40,222 nt of DNA from JAHCIE01 sp034431435 (GTDB lineage Bacteria > Chloroflexota > Anaerolineae > Epilineales > JAHCIE01), in the NCBI GenBank assembly GCA_034431435.1, contig DAOUDG010000068.1, positions 1-40,222 of the forward strand, given 5' to 3'. The number at the start of each line of letters is the position of its first letter. The stretch's first letter is position 1. The position numbers were made by a program, and so were the translations under genes. This document shows, piece by piece, positions 16,060 through 23,938 of this stretch. The notes under the pieces were generated by a model that was given only the letters and a program-made list of their open reading frames with translations, made no database searches and was not told where the DNA came from.

Positions 16060-18039
16060 ATGACCACCGTTATTGAAAACACGCCGCAGGTAACTACCTC
16101 GACGAAACCTCTCTGGTACGTCTCCGACCAGAAGCTCGACGCCCGCACGCCCGCCGGTCCCCTCGACCGTAAGTGGGACACGTGCAAGGCCGACATGAAG
16201 CTCGTCGCCCCCCACAACCGCCGCAAGCATACCGTCATCGTTGTGGGGACCGGCCTGGCGGGCGGCGCGGCGGCCGCCGTCCTCGGTGAGCAAGGCTACA
16301 ACGTCCTGAGCTTTTGCTATCAGGATAGCCCGCGTCGCGCCCACAGCATTGCCGCCCAGGGCGGCATCAACGCCGCCAAGAACTACCGCAATGATGGCGA
16401 TAGCATCTGGCGGCTGTTCATGGACACGGTCAAGGGCGGTGATTACCGCTCCCGCGAGGCCAACGTCTATCGCCTGGCGCAGCTCAGTATCGACATCATC
16501 GACCAGTGCGTCGCCTCTGGCGTGCCCTTCGCTCGCGAGTACAGTGGCTATCTGGACACGCGATCCTTCGGCGGCGCGCAGGTGGCGCGTACCTTCTACG
16601 CTCGCGGCCAGACCGGGCAACAGCTGCTCCTCGGCGTCTACAGTTCCCTGGTACGCCAGATGGACAGGGGCACGGTCAAGATGTTCCCCCGCCACGAGAT
16701 GCTCGACCTCGTCCTGGTCGATGGCGTGGCGCGCGGCATCCTGGCCCGCGACCTGGTCACCGGCGAGATCAAGTCGTACGCCGCCGACGCCGTGGTTCTC
16801 TGCACCGGCGGCTACGGCAACGTCTTCTTCCTGTCGACCTACGCTCGCGGCGCGAATGCGACCGCCGTCTGGCGCGCCCACAAGCGCGGCGCTCTCTTCG
16901 CCAATCCATGCTTTACCCAGATTCACCCCACCTGTATTCCCGTCAAGGGTGATTACCAGTCGAAGCTGACCCTCATCAGCGAGTCGGTGCGCAATGACGG
17001 GCGGGTGTGGGTTCCCAAGAAGGCGGGCGACAACCGGCCCCCCAACGAGATTCCCGAAGAGGACCGCGACTACTATCTGGAGCGCATGTATCCCAGCTAC
17101 GGCAACCTGGCTCCCCGCGACATCTCCTCCCGCGCCGCCAAGCGCGTCTGCGACGAGGGGCGCGGCGTGGGGCCGGGCGGCTATGGCGTCTACCTCGACC
17201 TGCGCGATGCCATCAACCGCCTCGGCAAGAAGGTTATCGAGGAGCGCTACGGCAACCTGATGGAGATGTACGAGCAGATCACCGACGAGGACCCCTACGA
17301 GGTTCCGCTGCGCATCTACCCGGCTACCCACTATACAATGGGCGGCCTGTGGGTTGACTACAAGCTGATGAGTAACGTGCCCGGCCTGTTCGTGGGCGGT
17401 GAGGCCAACTTCTCCGACCACGGTGCGAATCGCCTCGGCGCGAGCGCGCTGCTGCAAGGCCTCGCCGACGGCTACTGGGTGCTGCCCGCCACGCTGCCCG
17501 ACTATATCGCCACCGCCAAGCCCGAGCCGGTCACGACCCAGGACGCGGCCTTTGCTGAGGCCGAGAGCGAGATTCATGCCAAGATTCGCCGCCTGCTCGC
17601 CGTCAATGGTTCCAAGACGGTGGCGACGTTCCACCGCGAGCTGGGCCATATCATGTGGGACTATGTAGGCATGGCGCGCAGCGAGGAAAGCCTGGTCTCA
17701 GCCCTGGGCAAGATTCGCCATCTCCGCGAAGAGTACTGGCGCGACGTGCGCGTCAGCGGCGGGCCTGAGGAGCTGAACCAGCAACTGGAGCACGCCCTGC
17801 GTGTGGCCGACTTCCTGGAACTGGCCGAACTGATGGCCGTCGATGCCCTGGCCCGCGACGAATCGTGTGGCGCGCACTTCCGCGTTGAGCACCAGACCGC
17901 GGAGGGAGAGGCTGAGCGCGACGATGAGCACTTCGCCTACGTGGCGGCCTGGGGCTACAACGGAGCCGAGCCGCCCATCCTGGTCAAGGAAGCTCTGACG
18001 TACGAAAACGTGAAGCTTGCCGTGCGCAGCTACAAGTAG
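16060..18039 (+). CDS. sdhA: Succinate dehydrogenase flavoprotein subunit
   Basis: A 659-residue flavoprotein that oxidises succinate to fumarate at the inner face of the membrane. Rossmann FAD motif: VVGTGLAGGAAA (residues 61-72). Covalent FAD site: H95 in RRAHSIAAQGGINAA. Substrate and capping-domain motifs include IHPTCIP, SSRAAKRVCDEGRGVG, HYTMGGLWVDY and GGEANFSDHGANRLGASALL. The first 55 residues before the Rossmann fold form an extension typical of the longer b558-associated SdhA branch. It lies 19 bases after sdhC and 11 bases before sdhB. GGAAAGGA lies upstream of the ATG at 16060. Fumarate reductase is an alternative activity, but no motif seen here decides between them. Confidence 0.95.
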   Translation: MTTVIENTPQVTTSTKPLWYVSDQKLDARTPAGPLDRKWDTCKADMKLVAPHNRRKHTVIVVGTGLAGGAAAAVLGEQGYNVLSFCYQDSPRRAHSIAAQGGINAAKNYRNDGDSIWRLFMDTVKGGDYRSREANVYRLAQLSIDIIDQCVASGVPFAREYSGYLDTRSFGGAQVARTFYARGQTGQQLLLGVYSSLVRQMDRGTVKMFPRHEMLDLVLVDGVARGILARDLVTGEIKSYAADAVVLCTGGYGNVFFLSTYARGANATAVWRAHKRGALFANPCFTQIHPTCIPVKGDYQSKLTLISESVRNDGRVWVPKKAGDNRPPNEIPEEDRDYYLERMYPSYGNLAPRDISSRAAKRVCDEGRGVGPGGYGVYLDLRDAINRLGKKVIEERYGNLMEMYEQITDEDPYEVPLRIYPATHYTMGGLWVDYKLMSNVPGLFVGGEANFSDHGANRLGASALLQGLADGYWVLPATLPDYIATAKPEPVTTQDAAFAEAESEIHAKIRRLLAVNGSKTVATFHRELGHIMWDYVGMARSEESLVSALGKIRHLREEYWRDVRVSGGPEELNQQLEHALRVADFLELAELMAVDALARDESCGAHFRVEHQTAEGEAERDDEHFAYVAAWGYNGAEPPILVKEALTYENVKLAVRSYK

Positions 18040-18050
18040 GTGGAGAAACC

Positions 18051-18809
18051 ATGAACCTGACGCTCAATGTGTGGCGGCAGCCTAACGCGAATGCGCCCGG
18101 CCGCTTTGTGACATACCCGGTTAACGACATCAGCCCCGACATGTCGTTCCTCGAAATGCTGGACATCGTCAACGAGGGCATCGTCCACCAGGGCGAGGAC
18201 CCCATTGCCTTCGACTCTGACTGCCGCGAGGGGATTTGCGGCATCTGCGGCATTGTCATCAACGGCATCCCGCATGGCGGCAAAGGCGCGACGACCTGCC
18301 AGCTTTACATGCGCCATTTCCGCGATGGCGAGACGCTCACGTTGGAACCCTTCCGCGCCCGCCCGTTCCCGGTGCTGAAGGACCTCATCGTTGACCGAAC
18401 CGCGCTGGACAAAATCATGGCGGCGGGCGGCTTCATCAGCGCCAGTGTCGGCAGCGCGCCCGACGGCAACGATATGCTCGTGCCCAAGAAGAACGCCGAC
18501 ATGGCGATGAACTACTCGGTGTGCATCGGCTGCGGCGCTTGCGCCGCCGCCTGCCCCAATGGGTCGGCCATGCTGTTCACGGGGGCGAAGGTGGCGCACC
18601 TGGCCGAATTGCCCCAGGGCCAGCCAGAGCGTTACCAGCGCGTCGTGGCGATGCTCGGCGAGCATGATGAGTTGGGCTTCGGCAGCTGTACCAACCACGG
18701 CGAGTGCTCGGCTGTGTGCCCGGCCCACATTCCCATGAGCGCCATCGCCCGCATCAACTACGAGCTGACCCAGGCTGCCTTGCGCGGCTACAGCCCGGCG
18801 ACGGCATAG
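18051..18809 (+). CDS. sdhB: Succinate dehydrogenase iron-sulfur subunit
   Basis: A 252-residue electron-transfer subunit linking the flavin to the heme and quinone sites. The [2Fe-2S] cysteines are C58, C63, C66 and C83 (DCREGICGICG and TTCQ). The ferredoxin-type half carries C158, C161, C164 and C168 (CIGCGACAAACP) and C213, C219 and C223 (SCTNHGECSAVCP), which fits a [4Fe-4S] plus [3Fe-4S] pair. GGTGGAG lies upstream of the ATG. It is the last gene of sdhCAB, followed by a hairpin. Confidence 0.95.
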   Translation: MNLTLNVWRQPNANAPGRFVTYPVNDISPDMSFLEMLDIVNEGIVHQGEDPIAFDSDCREGICGICGIVINGIPHGGKGATTCQLYMRHFRDGETLTLEPFRARPFPVLKDLIVDRTALDKIMAAGGFISASVGSAPDGNDMLVPKKNADMAMNYSVCIGCGACAAACPNGSAMLFTGAKVAHLAELPQGQPERYQRVVAMLGEHDELGFGSCTNHGECSAVCPAHIPMSAIARINYELTQAALRGYSPATA

Positions 18810-18841
18810 GTCGCGGCCGGCGCGATCGCTATCAACTACAG

Positions 18842-18877
18842 GCATCCCCCGCCTCGGCCCCGCCGGGTGGGGGATGC
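18842..18877 (+). terminator. Hairpin after sdhB
   Basis: GCATCCCCC (18842-18850) pairs perfectly with GGGGGATGC (18869-18877) around an 18-base loop. It lies 32 bases past the sdhB stop, in the 87-bp gap before the next gene. No T tract follows, so some read-through is likely. Confidence 0.5.
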
Positions 18878-18896
18878 TGCTCAGAGGCCGACGACC

Positions 18897-19496
18897 ATGA
18901 CCGCAACAACCAACCCCAAGACAATGGAAGCGCTGCGCCAGGCGTTCAAGCAGGGCAATCGCCTCATGCTGCTGCTGTGGCGGCTCGGCCTGGGGCCGAT
19001 GGTCAACGCGGCGCCGGAGAGTGGCGGTCAAATCATGGTGCTCATCCACACCGGTCGCCGCTCCGGCCTGCCGCGCCGTACCCCGGTCAACTATGCCATC
19101 GTCGACAACGACATCTACTGCACGGCGGGCTTTGGTAGTGGCTCCGACTGGTACCGCAACATCCTCGCTCGCCCCGACGTCGAAGTGTGGCTGCCCGAAG
19201 GCTGGTGGCAGGGCGTCGCCGAGGACATCTCAACCTCGCCGCGCCGCCTGCCCCTGCTGCGTGAGGTCATTCGCGCCAGCGGCTTTGCGGGCAAGCTGGC
19301 CGGCCTCGACGCCGCGCACATGCCCGATTCCAACTTCGCCGCCGAGACGGCCCCCTATCGCCTCATCCGCATCCGCCGCACCGTGCCGCGCACCGGCGCC
19401 GGCGGCCCCGGCGATCTGATCTGGGTGTGGCCGTGGCTGACAGGCGGCCTGGCCGTGGCTCTCTTCGCCGCCCTCCTCCGCCGCCCGCGCTCATGA
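18897..19496 (+). CDS. Deazaflavin (F420)-dependent nitroreductase family protein
   Basis: A 199-residue protein of the split-barrel Ddn family, which in actinobacteria and other F420 producers reduces nitro compounds, quinones or similar substrates with F420H2. The signature is the segment MVLIHTGRRSGLPRRTPVNY with the strand IYCTAGFGSGSDWYRNILA and VEVWLP. After the catalytic domain a C-terminal hydrophobic segment (LTGGLAVALFAALL) suggests membrane attachment; it is not a core part of the family. The ATG at 18897 has GAGG nine bases upstream; a start at 18867 would lie inside the sdhB hairpin. The stop overlaps the next start (ATGA), so the two are translationally coupled. Cofactor choice between F420 and FMN cannot be read from sequence alone. 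Confidence 0.82.
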   Translation: MTATTNPKTMEALRQAFKQGNRLMLLLWRLGLGPMVNAAPESGGQIMVLIHTGRRSGLPRRTPVNYAIVDNDIYCTAGFGSGSDWYRNILARPDVEVWLPEGWWQGVAEDISTSPRRLPLLREVIRASGFAGKLAGLDAAHMPDSNFAAETAPYRLIRIRRTVPRTGAGGPGDLIWVWPWLTGGLAVALFAALLRRPRS

Positions 19497-20551
19497 GCCT
19501 CGCCCGCCGCCGCCTGTATGCCCAGCACATCATCGCCAGCCGCTGCCGTACGCCGGGGGAGGTCGTCGCCGCCCTCGGTGCGGTCCAGGCCCAGGACTAC
19601 GCCGCCGGCAAATGGGCCGTTGGCCTGCGCCTGCCCGACGCGGTGGACGCCGACATCGAGCAGGCCATTGCCGACCGCGCCATCGTCCGCACCTGGCCCA
19701 TGCGCGGCACCCTCCACTTCGTCGCCGCCGCCGACGTGCGCTGGCTGCTCGCGCTGCTCGCGCCGCGTGTCATAGCCGCCACCGCCGGCCGCCACCGTCA
19801 ACTCGAACTGACCTCGGACGATCTGACGCGCGGCCGCAACGCCCTCGTGGCCGCCCTGCACGGCGGCCGGCGACTCACCAGAGATGGCATGTATCGCGCG
19901 CTGGAAGCGGCGGGTATCGCCACGACCGGCCAGCGCGGCATCCACATCCTCGGCCACCTGGCGCGACAGGGTGTGCTGTGCTTCGGCCCCCATGAAGGCA
20001 GGCAGCCCACCTTCGTCCTCCTCGACGAGTGGCTGCCGCCGTCGCCGCCCCTCGACCGTGACGCCGCGCTGGCCGCGCTGGCTCGCCGCTACTTCACGGG
20101 GCACGGCCCCGCCACGCTGCACGACCTCGTGCGGTGGGCGGGCCTGACCACCGCCGACGCGCGCGCGGGTCTGGCCGCCGTCCAGGCCGATCTGACCCAG
20201 GTGACGCTCGACGGCCAGGTCTACTGGCAAGCGCCGACAACCCTCGACCTCGGCGATTTCGTCGAGGTGGTGAGGCTACTGCCCGCCTACGACGAGTTCC
20301 TGCTCGGCTACGGCGATCGCAGTGCATCCCTCGACCCCGGTCACGCCCAGGCCGTCGCGCCGGGGGCCAACGGCGTCTTCCGCCCTATCCTGGTGGTCGA
20401 TGGTCGCGTCGTGGGTACGTGGTCGCGGACAGTCAAGCGCAACAGCGTGACTGTCACCCCTCAGCCTTTTCCCGGCCATGCCGTCGACCCAGCGGCCTTC
20501 GCCGCCGCTGCGGGGCGGTATGCGCGCTTCTTGGGCTATTCGCTCGCCTGA
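19493..20551 (+). CDS. AlkZ/YcaQ-like winged-helix DNA-binding protein (HTH_42 family)
   Basis: A 352-residue protein of the winged-helix family that includes AlkZ, a DNA glycosylase that unhooks azinomycin cross-links, and YcaQ (AlkX). The conserved opening motif is AVQAQDYAAGKWAVGLR, with Q32 and Q34 in the QxQ arrangement linked to catalysis in AlkZ. RTWPMRGTLHF follows near residue 65, then winged-helix regions, a RYFTGHGPATLHDLVRWAGL segment and the C-terminal LLPAYDEFLLGYGDRS and NGVFRPILVVDGRVVGTW motifs. The start is the ATG overlapping the nitroreductase stop. The pairing suggests co-translation, perhaps in defence against DNA-damaging metabolites, but this is inference; many family members have no known function. 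Confidence 0.82.
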   Translation: MSLARRRLYAQHIIASRCRTPGEVVAALGAVQAQDYAAGKWAVGLRLPDAVDADIEQAIADRAIVRTWPMRGTLHFVAAADVRWLLALLAPRVIAATAGRHRQLELTSDDLTRGRNALVAALHGGRRLTRDGMYRALEAAGIATTGQRGIHILGHLARQGVLCFGPHEGRQPTFVLLDEWLPPSPPLDRDAALAALARRYFTGHGPATLHDLVRWAGLTTADARAGLAAVQADLTQVTLDGQVYWQAPTTLDLGDFVEVVRLLPAYDEFLLGYGDRSASLDPGHAQAVAPGANGVFRPILVVDGRVVGTWSRTVKRNSVTVTPQPFPGHAVDPAAFAAAAGRYARFLGYSLA

Positions 20552-20570
20552 GTCCATTCCGGCGGGCGGT

Positions 20571-20599
20571 TTGACAGGGAATGGCGCTGGCCGCATAAT
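20571..20599 (+). promoter_or_regulatory. Strong promoter of the 20658-23883 operon
   Basis: TTGACA at 20571-20576, a 17-base spacer and CATAAT at 20594-20599 (one mismatch). The first ATG is at 20658. It separates this operon from the AlkZ-like gene, which ends 19 bases upstream. Confidence 0.7.
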
Positions 20600-20657
20600 G
20601 TGCGTTCACCCAACGCAGCGCCGTCAATTGCATCTCGCAACGCCGAGGGAGGGTAGC

Positions 20658-20945
20658 ATGTCAACTCCCGTGGAGTACGCAGAGGGAATCCGAGGCGTCG
20701 TGTGGGACACGGACGCGGATACGCCGGCCGTCGGGGCCTCGGTGCGCCTCGAGGCCGATGGGCAGAGTCTCGCCGAGACGCGCGCCGATTCTGATGGCGT
20801 CTTCGCCTTCGAGTCGGGTGGCCAGCTCCGCGTGGCCCCTGGCGCGTACCGGCTGGTTGTGGACATCGGGGACCGCCAGGCGGTACGGGCCGTCGCGGTC
20901 GATGCCTCCGAGCCGGTGACCCTGGTCGGCCGGATCGAGGTCTGA
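20658..20945 (+). CDS. Small carboxypeptidase-regulatory-like (Cna-B type) domain protein
   Basis: A 95-residue protein consisting of a single beta-sandwich of the carboxypeptidase-regulatory/Cna-B type. The usual strands are visible: EGIRGVVWDTDADTPAVGASVRLE, then TRADSDGVFAFES and APGAYRLVVDIGD. Such domains normally sit outside the cell and serve as spacers or binding modules, yet no signal peptide is present. GAGGGAGG lies upstream of the ATG at 20658. It is the first gene of an operon with the Asp-box propeller protein, which starts 12 bases after its stop. A direct contact between the two proteins is plausible but unproven. Confidence 0.7.
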   Translation: MSTPVEYAEGIRGVVWDTDADTPAVGASVRLEADGQSLAETRADSDGVFAFESGGQLRVAPGAYRLVVDIGDRQAVRAVAVDASEPVTLVGRIEV

Positions 20946-20957
20946 GAGGAGCGTCCG

Positions 20958-23525
20958 ATGGCCGTTGTTGACGTCAGCCCTCGTCGCTCGCAGACCCAGA
21001 TCACCATCGACAAGTTCCATCAGTCTGTCTCTGGCAAGGCGCTATGCGTTGCCCTGGCCGCCGATGGGGGGCGGACCTATCTGGGCGGCCACTCAGGCGT
21101 CTGGCGCTCTGACAATGGCGGGGCTACCTGGACCCACCCCGAGCGCCCACAGCCGTCCTCGGCCTCGGCCGTCAGTGGCGCTATCTTCGCTCCAGCCGTG
21201 TACGGTCTGGCCATCTCGCCACGCAACCCGGATGTCGTGCTCGCCACAACCGGCCGCGACAGTCGCGTACCAGCCAAGAACGGCATCTACCGCTCGACCG
21301 ACGGCGCACGAACGTGGGCGCTGGTCCACCAGTTCCGGCGTGCGAACGGCGCTTTTGCTACCGTCGGCGGGGTGGCATTCGACCAGATAAGTCCGAGCTT
21401 CGCTGTGGCGGGCAGCCAGGAGGCGGTGGCGGTCAGCATCGACGGCGGGGCAACATGGACCAACCGCACGCCCCCCGCGCCCGGCCCCTACTGGTACGTG
21501 GCCCTGGGACGCGGACCGACGGGAGGACCTACCCTCTACGCCGCGGGCGCGCGCCTGCTGCGTTCCACCGACCTCGGCGCAACGTGGACTGTTGACCCCT
21601 TCGACCTCGCCCTCGGCTCGCCGGCCGACGGCCTCGGTAGCTGTGTCCAGACGCTGTCTGTCCACCCGGACAACCCGGCTGTGGTGTACGTATCGCGCGA
21701 CGCGGGCGAGTTCCTGCGGGCGACGTTCCCGGCCAGTGGCGCGGCGACCTGGGCCTCGCTGCCCGCGCCGCCGGTAGGCGCGCCGGGCACGACGGCCAGC
21801 GGCACTGACTACGTTTTGGCCCACCGCCCGCCGGGCGGACCCCTCCACTTCATCTTCTCCGACCGACGCACCGTCCACGTCTGCCTGGGGGAGCCGTCGA
21901 GTGTCGGCAGCTGGACACGCATCGATAGTGGCGACGTACACGTCGATCCCCACGGCATCGCCGTCACCCCCAACTTCCGCTGGTCGGGCGCTGACCGACC
22001 AACCGGGCGCATCGTGATGGTGAACGACGGGGGCGCGGTGACCAGTACCGATGGCGCGGCGAGTTGGGCCTTCGCGGCGGGCCTCTCGACGCTTGGTCTG
22101 GTGAATGTGGCGGTGCAGCCCAGGCGGAATCAGCCGCCGGCGTTGACCATCCAGATGGGCGATAACAACGGGTTCTTCAGCCATGATGGTGGCGCGACGT
22201 GGCGGACCCAAGACTATCGGGGCGGCGACAATGACTGCTCCTTCGCTGACCCGCGCCAGCCGAACCGGCTGATTGTGTTCGCCCCGCGCGACGGGAAGCG
22301 GTCAGTGTTCTTGTACACCGCTGCGCCGGGCGAGATTCCCGACGCGTCGTGGGGAACCAGCGCCCGCAAGCGCATCGTCGGGCCACCGCCGGCCAGCGAC
22401 GGTAAGTCGCCGTGGAACACGGTCAGCAACCACTACAACGATGGCTACCGCCCCCTGGTACTGACGCTGTCCGGCGAGGAGCCGCGCCCCGACGGCGACT
22501 TCGTCACGATCATCAAGGACGGTGCGGCGGCGCGGGTCATGCGCACGACGGCGATGAGCACGATCACTAGCCACGACGACTGGGTGACCGCCGCGAGCGC
22601 CGAAGGTTCCGGCGTGAAGGTGTTCCGCCAGGGGCCAGATTTGCCTTCGGCCGACATCAACGTGGTCCAACCGAGCGGTGGGCATGCTGACCCGGTCCTG
22701 TACGTTGGCGATCCGGAGAGTACCGCCGGGTTGTGGACGTGGCGGCGCGGCGAAGCAGCCTGGCGGCGTCTGGTGCCGGCTGCCCCGCCCGGCCCGCAAC
22801 AGGCGCGGCGTTTCTTCGTCGACCCATATCGACCCAACCGTCTGTATGTTCTCGATCGCAACAACGTCTTTCGGTCGGACGACGGCGGCGCTACCTGGCA
22901 GGCGGATGCGAATCTCCGTACCGCTCTCACCGAGAACGGCGCGTTTCCCGTCGATCTGACGTCGGAGGCTGGCTCCAGCCAGGTGTTGCTGCGCGATATG
23001 GCCTTCGATGCCGTTGAGGCCGGACGTAGGTTCGCCACCGGCCCGGCCGGGGTGTTCGCCACGCTCGATGGCGTAAGCTGGCGGCCGCTGTGGGTGTCGT
23101 CGGCGGGGGGCGCGCGCCCCAACAATCTGGCCTACGACCGCGAGAGCGACCCTTGCATCCGTATGCTCTACGTCGCTACGTCGAATCGCGGCCTGCTGCG
23201 CATCGGCCCGCTGCCGCCCGACTGGGATGTGCTGCCCGGCGGTGTCGCGGCGACGCGAGGTCGAGTGCGCTTCCTGCGCGTGCATGATGTAGGGACGGGC
23301 TTCGGGCCACCGGGCGACGCGCTTGATGTCGAGATTGTGGTCCAGCTCGACACCGAACCGGGTCGCTCCTTCGGTGCGAAGTTGCGGGGCGATGCGAATG
23401 GCCGCGCCCACCGGGGTATGCTCGATCTACTCCGCGACTCGTTCAACAACGACCGGCCTGTCAGGATCGAGTTCATCCGCACCAGTTGCACGATGGCCGA
23501 GATCGTGCGTGTCGTCAGGACCTGA
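20958..23525 (+). CDS. Asp-box (BNR) beta-propeller protein with a C-terminal domain shared with the next gene
   Basis: An 855-residue protein built mainly of sialidase/Vps10-type propeller blades. Asp boxes (S-x-D-x-G-x-T-W) occur as SDNGGATW (51-58), STDGARTW, SIDGGATW, STDLGATW, STDGAASW, SHDGGATW and SDDGGATW (about 640). The spread suggests two linked propellers like those of exo-xyloglucanase or sortilin folds, but no catalytic set is evident and no activity can be assigned. Residues about 768-855 form a separate small domain (FLRVHDVGTGFGPP to GMLDLLRDSF) that recurs as a free-standing protein in the next gene. There is no signal peptide, although most such propellers are exported. GAGAGGAG lies upstream of the ATG, and the gene is closely packed in a three-gene operon. 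Confidence 0.78.
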   Translation: MAVVDVSPRRSQTQITIDKFHQSVSGKALCVALAADGGRTYLGGHSGVWRSDNGGATWTHPERPQPSSASAVSGAIFAPAVYGLAISPRNPDVVLATTGRDSRVPAKNGIYRSTDGARTWALVHQFRRANGAFATVGGVAFDQISPSFAVAGSQEAVAVSIDGGATWTNRTPPAPGPYWYVALGRGPTGGPTLYAAGARLLRSTDLGATWTVDPFDLALGSPADGLGSCVQTLSVHPDNPAVVYVSRDAGEFLRATFPASGAATWASLPAPPVGAPGTTASGTDYVLAHRPPGGPLHFIFSDRRTVHVCLGEPSSVGSWTRIDSGDVHVDPHGIAVTPNFRWSGADRPTGRIVMVNDGGAVTSTDGAASWAFAAGLSTLGLVNVAVQPRRNQPPALTIQMGDNNGFFSHDGGATWRTQDYRGGDNDCSFADPRQPNRLIVFAPRDGKRSVFLYTAAPGEIPDASWGTSARKRIVGPPPASDGKSPWNTVSNHYNDGYRPLVLTLSGEEPRPDGDFVTIIKDGAAARVMRTTAMSTITSHDDWVTAASAEGSGVKVFRQGPDLPSADINVVQPSGGHADPVLYVGDPESTAGLWTWRRGEAAWRRLVPAAPPGPQQARRFFVDPYRPNRLYVLDRNNVFRSDDGGATWQADANLRTALTENGAFPVDLTSEAGSSQVLLRDMAFDAVEAGRRFATGPAGVFATLDGVSWRPLWVSSAGGARPNNLAYDRESDPCIRMLYVATSNRGLLRIGPLPPDWDVLPGGVAATRGRVRFLRVHDVGTGFGPPGDALDVEIVVQLDTEPGRSFGAKLRGDANGRAHRGMLDLLRDSFNNDRPVRIEFIRTSCTMAEIVRVVRT

Positions 23526-23535
23526 GGAGGGCGAA

Positions 23536-23883
23536 GTGGCGCTACTTCAGTCGAGGGGAAAGCTAACTTTCCTGCGCGTTCACGATGTCGGCACGAAGTT
23601 CGGTCCGCCCACGGATCAAATCGACGTCGAGGTCGTGATCCAGTTGAGCACGACCGGCACGAAGTCGTACGGTTTCAAGCTGCGCGAGGATCCCAATCGG
23701 CTCACCCACGCCGGCATGCTGGACCTGTTGCGCGATGCGTTCAACCACGGGTGGAATGTCACCATCGACCACGAGACGCCCACCGGTAAGCAGAACGGCG
23801 TCATCATCCGCGTGGCGCTCACGAAGGATCCGCCTCGTCCAGGGCCTATCTTCCAGCCCCGCGACGACGAAGCGACCTCCTGA
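23536..23883 (+). CDS. Small protein repeating the C-terminal domain of the upstream propeller protein
   Basis: A 115-residue protein of unknown function. Its residues about 8-95 align with the C-terminal domain of the preceding 855-residue protein: FLRVHDVGT-FGPP, DVE-V-QL-T, KLR-D-N, GMLDLLRD-FN and a final I-RV strand are shared. This is a tandem duplication followed by divergence; here the domain stands alone with a short Pro-rich tail. The start is GTG at 23536 with GAGGAGG five bases upstream, only 10 bases after the previous stop. I do not recognise the domain in any named family. It might dimerise with the matching domain of the propeller protein, or regulate it. Confidence 0.75.
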   Translation: MALLQSRGKLTFLRVHDVGTKFGPPTDQIDVEVVIQLSTTGTKSYGFKLREDPNRLTHAGMLDLLRDAFNHGWNVTIDHETPTGKQNGVIIRVALTKDPPRPGPIFQPRDDEATS

Positions 23884-23890
23884 CATACGA

Positions 23891-23929
23891 GCATCGGGCT
23901 GATGCACATGGAGTGTGTCAGCCCGATGC
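23891..23929. terminator. Bidirectional terminator between convergent genes
   Basis: GCATCGGGCTGA (23891-23902) and TCAGCCCGATGC (23918-23929) form a perfect 12-bp stem, extendable inside the loop. It lies 8 bases past the stop of the small-domain gene and 10 bases past the end of the minus-strand lipase gene, so it can serve both. Confidence 0.7.
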
Positions 23930-23938
23930 GACCGCCCG

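Noticed and set aside
16054..17649. 531-codon open frame on the minus strand
   Set aside because: It lies wholly antisense to sdhA, whose family motifs are unambiguous, and its translation shows no family features; long antisense frames are common in GC-rich coding DNA.
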